Assembly: GCF_900115595.1 (NCBI RefSeq)
Contig: NZ_FOXA01000001.1
Coordinates: 310,001 to 374,000, forward strand
DNA: 64,000 nt
Source of the DNA: Tranquillimonas alkanivorans
Lineage (GTDB): Bacteria > Pseudomonadota > Alphaproteobacteria > Rhodobacterales > Rhodobacteraceae
Reading direction: 5' to 3'
The notes beneath the pieces are model-generated. The model saw only the letters and a program-made list of their open reading frames with translations, did no database searches and had not been told where the DNA came from. Both the position numbers and the translations under genes were made by a program. Shown here piece by piece: positions 1 through 8,887 of the stretch (its first letter is position 1; each line of letters opens with the position of its first letter).

Positions 1-1
1 G

Positions 2-994
2 GACGTGCCAGAGGCGGAAGCGGTGCCCGAAGCGGAGTCGGAGCGGCCCGAGCCCGACCTGTCCGGGCCTACACCGGACGCTGCGGAAGCCGCTTCTGAG
101 GCGGAGGACGAATCCCTCTTCGACGCCTCCCGGGCGGAAGAGGCTCCCTCGCCCGCCGACGACGAGCTTGTTGCCGGCGAGCAGGACTTTGCCCCGGACG
201 AAGAAGAACCTGTCGCCCAAGGGCATAGAGGCTCACTCGCCGAGGACCAGTCCGTCGCCGGCGAGGACGAGGCCCCCCCGGCCGATGCCGAGCCCATACC
301 GGAGGAAGACATCGCGCCGGGCGACGAGTGGTCCGACTGGTGGGACGCCGGTCACGACCGCGAGCCTCAGGTGCCTGCCGCCGCGACAGAGGAGCAGCAA
401 TCCGAGCCGGACGGTGCGGAGCCCGTCACACCCGCGCTCGCTCCTCCACCGGACCTGCCGGAGGAGCACCAAGCCCCTGCGCCCGCAGAGGAGGCTTTGC
501 ACGACCGGAACGGAAAGTCAGAGGTCACATCCCCGCCCGACATAGACGTCGAGCAGGATGCCGCGCCTGGGCACGAAGAGGCCACGGCGCACGTCATCCC
601 CGAGGTCGCGCCCTCGCGCGTGGCCGCGTCCTCGACGGCGCGTGCGCGGCCCGCGTCGGAGGCGGCGCAGAGCTCTCGCCGGGAACTTCTGCCGGACATC
701 GAAGAGATCAACTCGAGCCTCACCGCCTCCTCCCGCCATGATCCGGCCGAGAGGCCCGAGATCGACGAAGATGCAGGCGAAAAACGCAGCGGGTTCAGAG
801 CGGGGTTCCTGAGCGTCGTGACCCTCGCCGCGATCCTGCTTCTGGCCTACGGCTTCGCCCCGCTGATCGTTCAGACGGTGCCGGCGTCCGAGGGCGTGAT
901 GATCGCCTATGTCGAAGCGGCGAACGACGTGCGGGACGGCATCGACGGGCTGCTGCGCGAAGCCAGCATGGCCCTTGGCAACCTGGTGGACTGA
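2..994 (+). CDS. acidic membrane-anchored protein, 5' end cut by the window (probable zinc-ribbon/MJ0042-type protein)
   Basis: The reading frame is open at the left window edge, so the true start lies upstream; the GTG at base 5 is only the first visible start-type codon. The visible 330 residues are mostly Glu/Asp/Pro/Ala low complexity without recognisable fold. Near the C terminus a basic stretch (KRSGFRAGF) leads into one transmembrane helix, roughly residues 267-290 of the visible part, followed by about 40 residues rich in small aliphatics ending GNLVD. From memory, Rhodobacteraceae proteins with an N-terminal CxxC MJ0042 zinc-ribbon have the same acidic middle and the same C-terminal helix plus tail, so that is my guess; the diagnostic cysteines would be outside this window. 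The next gene is convergent, 45 nt away, with a weak GC hairpin (1025-1038) between them. Confidence 0.6.
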   Translation, partial: DVPEAEAVPEAESERPEPDLSGPTPDAAEAASEAEDESLFDASRAEEAPSPADDELVAGEQDFAPDEEEPVAQGHRGSLAEDQSVAGEDEAPPADAEPIPEEDIAPGDEWSDWWDAGHDREPQVPAAATEEQQSEPDGAEPVTPALAPPPDLPEEHQAPAPAEEALHDRNGKSEVTSPPDIDVEQDAAPGHEEATAHVIPEVAPSRVAASSTARARPASEAAQSSRRELLPDIEEINSSLTASSRHDPAERPEIDEDAGEKRSGFRAGFLSVVTLAAILLLAYGFAPLIVQTVPASEGVMIAYVEAANDVRDGIDGLLREASMALGNLVD

Positions 995-1039
995 AACCGT
1001 GCCTCTGCTCCGCAGACCACCGCCGCGCGCTGACGCGCC

Positions 1040-3640
1040 TCAGAACCGGTCCAGCAACCGGCGCAGGTAGTCGAGTTCCTCCTGCGGGCGTTCCTGCTCG
1101 CCCGAGCGGCGGCGGATCTCGTCCAGAAGCTCCTGCGCCCGGCGATAGATGTCCTCGCCCTGCAGGAACTGCTCGTCCGTGCCCAGCCGTCCCTGCGCCC
1201 CGGCGCTGCGGCCCAGCGGATCCTCGCGGCGGCCCTGCGGGTCGCCCTCGGCCGTGGCCTGACCCTGTCCGCCCTGTTGCTGTTGCTGCTGCTGGGCCAT
1301 CGCTTCGCCCAGGTTGCGCATGCCTTCGCGCAGGGCCTCCATCGCCTCGGACTGGCGGTCAAGCGCCTCGGCGTAGTCGCGGTCGCGCAGCGCCTCCTCG
1401 GCGCCGTCCATCGCCTCGCCCGCGCGGCCCAGCGAGTCGCGCGCGGCGTCGCCTTCGGGCGTGCCCGCGCCGGGCAGGTTCTGCTGCTGGCGGTTCAGTT
1501 CGTTGCGCAACTGCTCCTGCCGCTGCGCCAGGTCCTGGCCCAGCGACTGGCCGTTCTGCCCCTGACCGGGCTGGCCCTGCTGCTGGCCCGGCTGGCCCTG
1601 TCCCGGCTGCCCCTGGCCCTGCTGGCCCTGCTGCCCCGGCATCTGCCCGGGCTGCTGGCCCTGCTGGCCTTGCTGCCCTTGCTGGCCCTGCTGCTGGCCA
1701 AACTGCTGCTGCAGGTCCTGGAACGTGTCGTCATTGAGCTGCTGCTGGTTGCGCAGCGTCTCCTGCAGGTCGCGCATGGCCTGCTGGCCCTCGCCCTGCT
1801 GGCCCTGCCCCTGCTGGCCGCGGGCGACCTGCATGTTCTCCATCATCTGGCGAAGCTGGTCCAGAAGCTGCTGCGCCTCGGCCATGCGGCCCTGCTCCAT
1901 CAGCTCCTGCAACCGGTCCAGCATCTGCTGAAGCTGGTCGCCGGTGATCTCCTGCATCTCGCCCTGCGCCTGCTGCTGGTCCTGCTCCTGCGCGTTCTCG
2001 GCAAGCTGGCGCATGTAGTCCTGCATCGCCTCGCGCAGCTCCTGCATCAGCTCGGCGATCTCGTCCTCGGACGCGCCGTTGCGCATCGCCTCGGACAGCC
2101 GGTCCTGGGCCCGGCGCAGCCGTTCGAGCGCGTCGTCCATGTCGCCGTACTCGATCTCGTTGGCGATGTCCCACAGCGCCTGCGCGATCTCCTCCTGCCG
2201 TTCCTCGGACAGGTCGGTGAACATGAACCCGGCCTCGAGCCGCCGGATCGCCACCCGCAGCCGCAGGTACACCGTCTCGGAGCGGAACACGTCCTCCGGC
2301 CGATACGATACAGCGCGCAGCACCTGCGCCACGCGCGGTGCGTTCTCGCGGCTCCACAGCAGGTCGCGGCGCTGCTCGATCACCGCTTTCGCCAGCGGGT
2401 CGAAGAAGCGCAGGCCGAAAAGGTCCGTCTCCAGCACCTCGCTCTCGCCCGACTGCGCCTGCGCGTCGTCGACCTCGAACGTGATCTCGACCGGCAGGTT
2501 GGCCCAGGAATGTTCCGAGAAGTTGTCGATCAGCACTTCCTCGAACGCGGTCCGGTCGCCCGTGATCGGCATCGGCAGGTCCACCACGATCGGCTCGCGC
2601 GGCTCGGGCTCGGTTGCCAGGCCGTAGCGACGGTCGACGCGGTCCATGTCCAGCTCGATCACCGCGCGACCCGAGACCACGCCGTAGTCGTCCTCGGCCG
2701 CGAAGGGCAGCCGCATCTCGCCGTCCGCCGCGCGCTCGGCTTCCGCCGTCACGCGCACGTCGGGGGCGGTGTCGGGCTCGACCACCACCTGCCAGTCACG
2801 CCCGCCCGGCCCGTCGATGCGCAGCGATCCGTCCTGCACCACCTCGAAATCCTGCGACGGATCGGCGGCCGAGGGCACCTCGCCCGTCCGGCCCGAGACC
2901 GTCTCGGCCACCGTCAGATTCCCCACCTCGCCGTAAAGCCGCAGGGTGATCCGCGACCCTTCCGGCACGCTCAGGGTGTCGCGCGTCACGTCGGCCAGGT
3001 ACAGCGACGGCTTGCCGGTATAGGCCGGTGGCTCGACCCAGCCCTCCCAGGCGGGCCCCGCGGCGACGGCCTGCCCGCCGCCCGCGCCCGGCGCCATCTG
3101 CGTGACCGACGCGACGCGCCAGAACGACCCGAAGATCAACGCGGTGACGAAAGCCGTCAGCGCCACATAGCGCAGGGCATAGGGATCGCGCGCCGCCATG
3201 CGCAGATCGGGCTCCACCGCCCGCGCCTCGCGCACCCGGTCGGCCATGCGGCGCACATGCGCCTGCCAGACGGCCTCGGACAGGGCATCGCCCGCGCCGA
3301 TCGCCTGCTGGTCGGAGATGGCCGAGATCGGCCGCCCCGGCAGCGTGCGGTCCAGCCGCTCCAGCGCGTCGGCCTCCGACGGCCAGCGAAACGCCCGTAC
3401 GCCGCGCCAGATCGCCCAGAGCCCGCCCAGGATCGCGACGAACCCGCCGCCCCAGACCAGCTCCAGCGGCGCGGCCTCGTGCACGCCCATCATCAGCAGG
3501 GCCAGCGCGATCAGCAGGATGCTCCACAGCGGCCAGAACGCCCGCGTCCCGCGCTCGGCCACCATGCCGAAACGGGTGAGCCAGAGGGGACGGCGAAGGC
3601 GGCGGCGCGCCGCGTCGGGGAGCGTCAGTGTCCTGCCCAT
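1040..3640 (-). CDS. DUF4175 / TIGR02302-family membrane protein with Gln-rich C-terminal half
   Basis: A protein of about 866 residues with three predicted membrane helices near the N terminus (roughly residues 35-53, 61-81 and 155-173) and a long soluble, probably periplasmic remainder. After a beta-rich middle come helical segments full of Glu, Met, Arg and Gln (about 430-600), and then low complexity of Gln/Gly/Pro repeats (about 600-720). This architecture matches the alphaproteobacterial TIGR02302/DUF4175 family, whose biochemical role is not established. It is the last gene of the argH-lysA cluster. I prefer the ATG at 3640 (MGRTLTLPDA); an in-frame ATG at 3688 would add 16 residues and overlap lysA by 10 nt. 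Its opposite strand carries an uninterrupted Leu-rich frame, which I regard as a composition artefact. Confidence 0.8.
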   Translation of the reverse strand: MGRTLTLPDAARRRLRRPLWLTRFGMVAERGTRAFWPLWSILLIALALLMMGVHEAAPLELVWGGGFVAILGGLWAIWRGVRAFRWPSEADALERLDRTLPGRPISAISDQQAIGAGDALSEAVWQAHVRRMADRVREARAVEPDLRMAARDPYALRYVALTAFVTALIFGSFWRVASVTQMAPGAGGGQAVAAGPAWEGWVEPPAYTGKPSLYLADVTRDTLSVPEGSRITLRLYGEVGNLTVAETVSGRTGEVPSAADPSQDFEVVQDGSLRIDGPGGRDWQVVVEPDTAPDVRVTAEAERAADGEMRLPFAAEDDYGVVSGRAVIELDMDRVDRRYGLATEPEPREPIVVDLPMPITGDRTAFEEVLIDNFSEHSWANLPVEITFEVDDAQAQSGESEVLETDLFGLRFFDPLAKAVIEQRRDLLWSRENAPRVAQVLRAVSYRPEDVFRSETVYLRLRVAIRRLEAGFMFTDLSEERQEEIAQALWDIANEIEYGDMDDALERLRRAQDRLSEAMRNGASEDEIAELMQELREAMQDYMRQLAENAQEQDQQQAQGEMQEITGDQLQQMLDRLQELMEQGRMAEAQQLLDQLRQMMENMQVARGQQGQGQQGEGQQAMRDLQETLRNQQQLNDDTFQDLQQQFGQQQGQQGQQGQQGQQPGQMPGQQGQQGQGQPGQGQPGQQQGQPGQGQNGQSLGQDLAQRQEQLRNELNRQQQNLPGAGTPEGDAARDSLGRAGEAMDGAEEALRDRDYAEALDRQSEAMEALREGMRNLGEAMAQQQQQQQGGQGQATAEGDPQGRREDPLGRSAGAQGRLGTDEQFLQGEDIYRRAQELLDEIRRRSGEQERPQEELDYLRRLLDRF

Positions 3641-3678
3641 GAAGCCTGCATCGTTGACCCGATGCGGAGGATCCCGCG

Positions 3679-4944
3679 TTAGAGCCACCCGGGGATGGTA
3701 TCGCGCGCGATGATATCGTCAAAGGTCGGTCGCGAACGGATGACGGCGAAGTGATCGTCCTTCACCAGAACTTCGGGAATCAGCGGCCGCGTGTTGTATT
3801 CCGACGCCATCACCGCGCCATAAGCCCCGGCGCTGCGGAAGGCGACCAGGTCGCCCTCGCCTACCGGCGGCATCGGGCGCTGCTTGGCGAAGGTGTCGCC
3901 GCTTTCGCAGACCGGACCGACGATGTCGTAGGGGTGCGTCTCGGCGCCCGCCGCAGGCTCCACGACCGGCACGATGTCGTGCCAGGCGCCGTACATCGAG
4001 GGCCGGATCAGGTCGTTCATGGCACTGTCGAGAATGAGGAAATCGCGCCCCTCGCCCGCCTTCACCCAGATCACCTTCGACACCAGGATGCCCGCATTAC
4101 CCGAGATCAGCCGCCCCGGCTCGATCTCGATCTCGCAGCCCAGGTCACCAACCGTGCGCCGCACCACGTCGCCGTAATCCAGCGGCAGCGGCGGCGCCGC
4201 GTTCGACCGCTCGTAGGGGATGCCCAGGCCGCCGCCGAGGTCGAGCCGCGTGATCTCGTGCCCCTCGGCACGAAGTTGCCGGGTCAGGTCGGCGACCAGC
4301 GTGTAAGCGGCCTCGTAGGGCGCGAGGTCGGTCAGCTGGCTGCCGATGTGAACGTCGATTCCCACGACCTTAAGTCCCGCCATCTTCGCCGCCTCGGCAT
4401 AGACCTCGGGCGCGCGGCCGATGGGGATGCCGAACTTGTTCTCCTTCCGGCCGGTCGAGATCTTCTCGTGCGTCATCGCGTCCACGTCCGGGTTCACCCG
4501 CACGGTGATCGGCGCGACGGTGCCCATCGACAACGCCACCTCGTTTAGCGCCGCCATCTCGGGCTCGCTTTCGACGTTGAACTGCCGGATGCCGCCCTCG
4601 AGCGCCGCGCGCATCTCTTCGCGCGTCTTGCCCACGCCCGAGAACACGATCCGCTCGCCCGGCACGCCCGCCGCCCTCGCGCGGCGGTATTCGCCCAGCG
4701 ACACGACATCCATGCCCGCGCCCATCTCGCCCAGCAGCTTCAGGATCGCCTGGTTCGAATTGGACTTCACCGCAAAGCACACGAGGTGGTCGAGCCCCTT
4801 GAGCGCCTCCTCGAACAGCCCGAAATGCCGCGTCAGCGTCGCGGTCGAGTAGCAATAGAAAGGCGTTCCCACCGCCGCCGCGATCTCGGGCAGCGGCACG
4901 TCCTCGGCATGAAGCACGCCGTCGCGGTACAGAAAGTGGTCCAT
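3679..4944 (-). CDS. lysA: diaminopimelate decarboxylase
   Basis: Catalyses decarboxylation of meso-diaminopimelate to L-lysine, the last step of lysine synthesis, using PLP. At 421 residues it has the normal length. Visible signatures of fold-type III decarboxylases are the PLP-binding lysine at about residue 60 (CFAVKSN), the HIGSQ phosphate-side motif near 200, the GGGLGIPY glycine loop near 240, EPGR near 276 and the catalytic CESGD cysteine near 346. The start is backed by a GGGGGA ribosome site about 5 nt upstream. It follows argH, a small lipoprotein and a DUF2834 gene on the same strand; the 124-nt gap upstream holds a dispersed repeat (5008-5034). The argH-lysA arrangement is common in this bacterial family. 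Confidence 0.95.
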   Translation of the reverse strand: MDHFLYRDGVLHAEDVPLPEIAAAVGTPFYCYSTATLTRHFGLFEEALKGLDHLVCFAVKSNSNQAILKLLGEMGAGMDVVSLGEYRRARAAGVPGERIVFSGVGKTREEMRAALEGGIRQFNVESEPEMAALNEVALSMGTVAPITVRVNPDVDAMTHEKISTGRKENKFGIPIGRAPEVYAEAAKMAGLKVVGIDVHIGSQLTDLAPYEAAYTLVADLTRQLRAEGHEITRLDLGGGLGIPYERSNAAPPLPLDYGDVVRRTVGDLGCEIEIEPGRLISGNAGILVSKVIWVKAGEGRDFLILDSAMNDLIRPSMYGAWHDIVPVVEPAAGAETHPYDIVGPVCESGDTFAKQRPMPPVGEGDLVAFRSAGAYGAVMASEYNTRPLIPEVLVKDDHFAVIRSRPTFDDIIARDTIPGWL

Positions 4945-5007
4945 CGCATCCCCCGAAGCTCGCTCGCGCGCCTCATACCAGACCCGCCCGCCGCGGCAAC
5001 GCCCAGG

Positions 5008-5034
5008 CCTTCCTCTTGCCGAAAATACTCATGG
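5008..5034 (-). repeat. dispersed intergenic repeat, GAGTATTT..GGCAAGAGGAAG type, copy 1
   Basis: Read on the minus strand this segment matches the element at 41875-41900 in 20 of 22 positions of its core, including GGCAAGAGGAAG. It lies in the gap upstream of lysA, about 65 nt from the lysA start. No coding frame uses it. Function unknown. Confidence 0.55.
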
Positions 5035-5068
5035 TCCCGCGACCACAGCCGAAGCGCCGCAGGCCGTC

Positions 5069-5383
5069 TCAGTCCCGCCGAAGACGCAGGAACAGGTACA
5101 GCGGCAGCGCACAGCTCAGCCCGATCAGGACGGTGACGGGCACTGCCACCAGCCGCGTCCAGTCCCGCGAAATCACGCTTTCGGCCACGGCCCAGACGGT
5201 GAACGCGATGGCCGAGATCGTCAGGTCCCAGGTCAGGCCCGTGACGCTCGCGTTGGCGTACCAGGCGTCGATCATGCCGCCCCAGTCCCAGTCGTTGGCC
5301 CGCAACCACGCCGTGAACCACCACAGCGGGTGGACCGCGCCCCAAGCCGCGAGCGCGAGGAACAGCCAGCGCAGGCGGCGCAT
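5069..5383 (-). CDS. DUF2834-type membrane protein
   Basis: A 104-residue protein with three hydrophobic segments (about residues 5-25, 48-70 and 78-98) and a Trp-rich stretch between the first two. Length, spacing and the pattern LTWDLTISAIAFTVWAVAE resemble DUF2834 proteins, a family of small integral membrane proteins without assigned activity. Its ATG (5381-5383) shares one base with the TGA of the small lipoprotein gene before it, which suggests translational coupling in the argH-lysA cluster. Arg/Lys are concentrated at both termini. The family assignment is from pattern recall and is moderately certain. Confidence 0.7.
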   Translation of the reverse strand: MRRLRWLFLALAAWGAVHPLWWFTAWLRANDWDWGGMIDAWYANASVTGLTWDLTISAIAFTVWAVAESVISRDWTRLVAVPVTVLIGLSCALPLYLFLRLRRD

Positions 5384-5529
5384 CAGAACACGCCGACGAC
5401 GCCGATGCTCGCCTCGCCGCGCACGGTCATGTTCGTGTCAGCCTCGACCGGGCGCACCGGCTCGGGCGCGCCATCCACTCCGCAGCCGGCAAGCAGCGCC
5501 GCCAGCGCGGTCCCCGCGATCCACTTCAT
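5383..5529 (-). CDS. small lipoprotein (48 aa) between argH and DUF2834
   Basis: A 48-residue frame starting [17 protein letters not shown]: a short positively charged start, a hydrophobic run and a clear lipobox LLAGC with Cys16 as the predicted lipidation site, leaving a mature peptide of only 33 residues. The ATG overlaps the argH stop as ATGA (5526-5529), and its TGA overlaps the next ATG by one base, so the frame is tightly embedded between two genes. A tiny lipoprotein following argH is a recurrent neighbour in related genomes (recall). Function unknown; the tail [13 protein letters not shown] has no motif I recognise. Confidence 0.75.
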   Translation of the reverse strand: MKWIAGTALAALLAGCGVDGAPEPVRPVEADTNMTVRGEASIGVVGVF

Positions 5530-6917
5530 CCCAGCTTCTCCGTCCAGCGCGCCACCTGCGCCCGCACCTGTTCGGGTGCGGTCCCGCCATAGGACATGCG
5601 GCTCGCGACGGAGTTCTCGACCCCCAGCACGTCGAAGACGGCCTCGGTGATCCCCTCGTGCACCGAGCGCATGTCGGCCAGCGAAAGGTCCGGCAGGTCG
5701 CAGCCCTTGCTCTCGGCCATCGCCACAAGCGTGCCGGTGACATGGTGCGCGTCGCGGAACGGCAGGTTCAGCTCGCGCACCAGCCAGTCGGCCAGGTCGG
5801 TCGCCGTCGAAAACCCCGAGGCGGCGGCGGCGCGCAGCGCGTCGCGGTTGGCGGTCATGTCGCCGACCATGCCTGTCATCGCGGCCAGCGCCAGCATCAG
5901 GTTGTCGGCGGCGTCAAAGACCTGCTCCTTGTCCTCCTGCATATCCTTGGAATATGCCAAGGGCAGTCCCTTCATCACCGTCATCAGCGCCACGTTCGCC
6001 CCGAAGATCCGCCCGATCTTGGCGCGGATCAGCTCGGCCGCGTCCGGGTTCTTCTTCTGCGGCATGATCGACGACCCGGTCGAGAAGCGGTCGGACAGCG
6101 CCACGAAGCGGAACTGCGCCGAGGACCAGATCACCAGCTCCTCGGCGAAGCGGCTCAGGTGCATCGCGCAGATCGACGCCGCCGACAGGAATTCCAGCGC
6201 GAAGTCACGGTCCGACACGGCGTCGAGCGAATTGGCGCAGGGCCGGTCGAAACCCAGCGCCTGCGCCGTCATCTCGCGGTCGATGGGAAAGGATGTGCCG
6301 GCCAGTGCGGCGGCGCCCAGCGGGCATTCGTTCATCCGCGCCCGCGCGTCGCGGAATCGCGAAGCGTCGCGCTGGAACATCTCGACATAGGCCATCATGT
6401 GGTGGCCCCAGGTCACCGGTTGCGCCGTCTGCAGGTGGGTAAAGCCCGGCATCACCCAGTCCGCCCCGGCCTCCGCCTGGGCGAGAAGCGACCGCGAGAG
6501 AGCGTCCAGCCCCTCGACCGCCGCGTCGATCTGGTCGCGCACCCACAGCCGGAAATCCGTCGCCACCTGGTCGTTGCGCGACCGCGCGGTGTGCAGCCGG
6601 CCCGCCGAGGGGCCGATGATCTCCTTCAGCCGCGCCTCCACATTCATGTGGATGTCCTCGAGCGCCGTCGAGAACGCGAAGTCGCCCGCCTCGATCTCTG
6701 ACAAGACCGTGAGCAGTCCTTCCCGCATCGCCTCGGCCTCGTTAGCCTCCACGATGCCCGTCGCGGCCAGCATGGCGGCATGGGCGCGCGAGCCCGCGAT
6801 GTCCTGTGCGGCCAGCCGCTTGTCGAACGAGATCGAGGCGTTTATCGCCTCCATGATCGCGTCCGGCCCGGCGGCGAAACGCCCGCCCCACATCGCGTTC
6901 GAGGATTGATCGGTCAT
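5526..6917 (-). CDS. argH: argininosuccinate lyase
   Basis: Splits argininosuccinate into arginine and fumarate, the last step of arginine synthesis; cytoplasmic homotetramer of the fumarase/aspartase superfamily. At 463 residues it is full length. The superfamily signature [12 protein letters not shown] is present near residue 280, along with [13 protein letters not shown] and the [10 protein letters not shown] segment. The frame stays open far upstream, but the start at 6917 ([19 protein letters not shown]) matches the family N terminus. It is first in a cluster running through a lipoprotein, DUF2834 and lysA. Only 12 nt separate its start from the divergent thioredoxin-like gene, so each promoter must lie inside the other gene. 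Confidence 0.96.
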   Translation of the reverse strand: MTDQSSNAMWGGRFAAGPDAIMEAINASISFDKRLAAQDIAGSRAHAAMLAATGIVEANEAEAMREGLLTVLSEIEAGDFAFSTALEDIHMNVEARLKEIIGPSAGRLHTARSRNDQVATDFRLWVRDQIDAAVEGLDALSRSLLAQAEAGADWVMPGFTHLQTAQPVTWGHHMMAYVEMFQRDASRFRDARARMNECPLGAAALAGTSFPIDREMTAQALGFDRPCANSLDAVSDRDFALEFLSAASICAMHLSRFAEELVIWSSAQFRFVALSDRFSTGSSIMPQKKNPDAAELIRAKIGRIFGANVALMTVMKGLPLAYSKDMQEDKEQVFDAADNLMLALAAMTGMVGDMTANRDALRAAAASGFSTATDLADWLVRELNLPFRDAHHVTGTLVAMAESKGCDLPDLSLADMRSVHEGITEAVFDVLGVENSVASRMSYGGTAPEQVRAQVARWTEKLG

Positions 6918-6929
6918 GGGAGGCCCCCG

Positions 6930-7499
6930 GTGAAGCTGAAGAAGGTTCTGACGTCCGCACTCCTCTACACGGCGGTCCTGACCGGCGCAAATGGCGCACT
7001 CGCCGACACCTCCGCGCTCGAGGCGCTGCGCGAGGGCGACATGAGGAAGCTGACGTTCCATTCCGAGCCGCAGGCGGCCTCCGACGCCACCTTCACCGAC
7101 CCCGAGGGAGGCGAACACGCCCTGTCGGACTATGCGGGCAAGCACGTCCTGCTGAACTTCTGGGCCACCTGGTGCGCCCCCTGCCGCGAAGAGATGCCGG
7201 CGCTCGACGCGCTGCAGGCCGAACTCGGCGGCGAGACGTTCGAGGTCGTCCCCGTCGCCACCGGCCGCAACACGCTCGCCGGAATCGAGGACTTCTTCGG
7301 TGAAGAGGGGATCGAGACCCTGCCCATCCTGCTCGACCCGAAGCAGGCGCTCGCCCGCGACATGGCGGTGTTCGGCCTGCCGGTCACCGTGATCCTCGAC
7401 CCCGAGGGGCGCGAGATCGGCCGCCTTCAGGGCGGCGCGGACTGGGCCGGCGACAGCGCCAAGGCCATCCTGAGGGCGCTGATCGCCGGCGAAAGCTGA
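6930..7499 (+). CDS. TlpA-like thiol:disulfide oxidoreductase
   Basis: A 189-residue secreted or membrane-anchored thioredoxin-fold protein. The N terminus is a signal-type helix ([20 protein letters not shown]), followed at about residue 65 by a TlpA/ResE-like domain with the active site [13 protein letters not shown] and the cis-Pro region [10 protein letters not shown]. Such proteins reduce cysteines of apocytochromes or copper-site proteins in the periplasm; the exact partner is unknown here. The start is GTG at 6930, supported by GGGAGG six bases upstream. It is divergent from argH with a 12-nt gap, an arrangement I recall from other Rhodobacteraceae. Confidence 0.88.
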   Translation: MKLKKVLTSALLYTAVLTGANGALADTSALEALREGDMRKLTFHSEPQAASDATFTDPEGGEHALSDYAGKHVLLNFWATWCAPCREEMPALDALQAELGGETFEVVPVATGRNTLAGIEDFFGEEGIETLPILLDPKQALARDMAVFGLPVTVILDPEGREIGRLQGGADWAGDSAKAILRALIAGES

Positions 7500-7573
7500 C
7501 CGGCGATGCGAGACCGCGCCGGGCGGCAGGGGTCGACAGGCGCAATCGTCTCGCCATTCGTGGGACGCGCCGC

Positions 7574-8215
7574 GTGAACAGGCGGGCCGTCCTGCTCCTC
7601 CTCTACCTCTGTCTGATCGGCGGCGGGCTGGTGCTGGGCCTCTGGCTTCCCGGGGCGCTGCATCTCGAACCCGGCAGCGAGACGCCCTCGGGCATGCCCC
7701 TGATGCTGGCCGTGGTGACGGTGGTGTTCGTCCTCGCCTCCGCCGCGCCATTCGTGCCTGGGGCCGAGATCGGGATTGCCCTGATGGCCGCCTTCGGCGA
7801 CACGGTGGCGGCGCTGGTCTATGCCGGAATGGTCGCCGCGCTGTCCCTGTCCTTCCTCGCCGGCCGCGTGATCCCGCCCGAGCGGCTCGCCCGCGCCTTC
7901 GCCGCCCTCGGCCTGGCCCGCGCCGCCGCGCTCGTGCGCCAAAGCAAAGGGATGAGCCCCGACGAACGGCGCGATCACCTCGCCCGGCACGCGCCCAACC
8001 GGCTGGTGCCGTTCCTTCTGCGCCACCGCTACGTCGCGCTCGCCGTGGCGCTGAACTTCCCCGGCAGCGCGCTGCTGGGCGGCGGCGGCGGCATCGCGCT
8101 GGTCGCCGGAATGAGCCGCCTGTTCACGCCCGCGGGCTTCCTTCTGTCCGTGGCCGTCGCCGCCGCCCCGCTGCCGCTTCTGGTCCTGCTGACGGGCTAC
8201 GCCCCGCTACCCTGA
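7574..8215 (+). CDS. polytopic membrane protein, possibly VTT/DedA-related
   Basis: A 213-residue integral membrane protein with about five hydrophobic segments (residues 5-25, 40-65, 68-95, 155-178 and 185-208) separated by a charged cytoplasmic loop around 100-145. The segment [18 protein letters not shown] resembles the first half of the VTT (SNARE-associated/DedA) motif, and [16 protein letters not shown] resembles its second half, so a TVP38/DedA-like scramblase or transporter is possible but not proven. The start is GTG at 7574 with no obvious ribosome site; downstream starts cannot be excluded. The 3' end overlaps the convergent tag gene by 9 nt. Confidence 0.65.
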   Translation: MNRRAVLLLLYLCLIGGGLVLGLWLPGALHLEPGSETPSGMPLMLAVVTVVFVLASAAPFVPGAEIGIALMAAFGDTVAALVYAGMVAALSLSFLAGRVIPPERLARAFAALGLARAAALVRQSKGMSPDERRDHLARHAPNRLVPFLLRHRYVALAVALNFPGSALLGGGGGIALVAGMSRLFTPAGFLLSVAVAAAPLPLLVLLTGYAPLP

Positions 8216-8776
8216 CGCGGCCACCCGGTCATGGCAGGGGCAGGTCACGAGGTGGTCGTTCACCATCCCCGTCGCCTGCATGAAGGCATAGACGATGGTC
8301 GGCCCGCAGAACCGGAAGCCGCGCGCCTTCAGCGCCTTCGACATGGCGCGCGACACCGCTGTCTCGGTCGGCACCTCGGCCAGCGTCGCGAAGCGGTTCT
8401 GCACCGGGCGCCCGTCCACGTGATCCCACAGGAAGGCGGCGAACCCCTCCCGCGCCTCGATGTCCAGATACGCCCGCGCGTTGCCGATGGTCGCCTCGAT
8501 CTTGCCGCGGTGACGCACGATGCCCGGATCGGCCAGGAGCCGAGCCACGTCAGCCTCGCCCCAACTCCCAACCATCTCCGGGTCGAACCCGGCGAAGGCC
8601 GAGCGGAAGGCGTCGCGCTTGCGCAGGATGGTGATCCAGCTCAGCCCCGCCTGGAAGCCGTCGAGCACCAGCTTTTCCCACAGTGCACGGCCGTCCCGCT
8701 CGGGCACGCCCCACTCATCGTCGTGGTAGGCCACGTAAAGCGGGTCCGTCCCGCACCAGCCGCATCGCTCGCCCAT
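8207..8776 (-). CDS. tag: DNA-3-methyladenine glycosylase I
   Basis: Removes 3-methyladenine from alkylated DNA to start base excision repair. The 189-residue protein has the family pattern throughout: CGWCGTDPLYVAYHDDEWG at the N terminus, FQAGLSWITILRKRDAFR near 40 and the C-terminal CPCHDR. Tag binds one zinc through an N-terminal Cys and His and a C-terminal His and Cys; all of these appear to be present. The helix-hairpin-helix-like region lies in between. The start at 8776 has GGGGG six bases upstream; the long frame further upstream is not used. The gene is convergent with and overlaps the preceding membrane protein by 9 nt, and is divergent from the EAL gene. Confidence 0.93.
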   Translation of the reverse strand: MGERCGWCGTDPLYVAYHDDEWGVPERDGRALWEKLVLDGFQAGLSWITILRKRDAFRSAFAGFDPEMVGSWGEADVARLLADPGIVRHRGKIEATIGNARAYLDIEAREGFAAFLWDHVDGRPVQNRFATLAEVPTETAVSRAMSKALKARGFRFCGPTIVYAFMQATGMVNDHLVTCPCHDRVAASG

Positions 8777-8887
8777 CCTCTGCCCCCGGAAACCTGTCGA
8801 ATTTGACCTTTTACGCATCGTTATCCCGCCGGGCGCAAGGTGGCCCGATGGATCGAGGGGGATTCGCATCGTCGGAAGGGGACAGGA

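Noticed and set aside
1277-3682. Uninterrupted 801-codon Leu-rich plus-strand frame opposite the DUF4175 gene
   Set aside because: It mirrors the Gln-rich repeats of the real protein on the other strand, has no family resemblance and no ribosome site; GC-rich codon bias produces such antisense frames.
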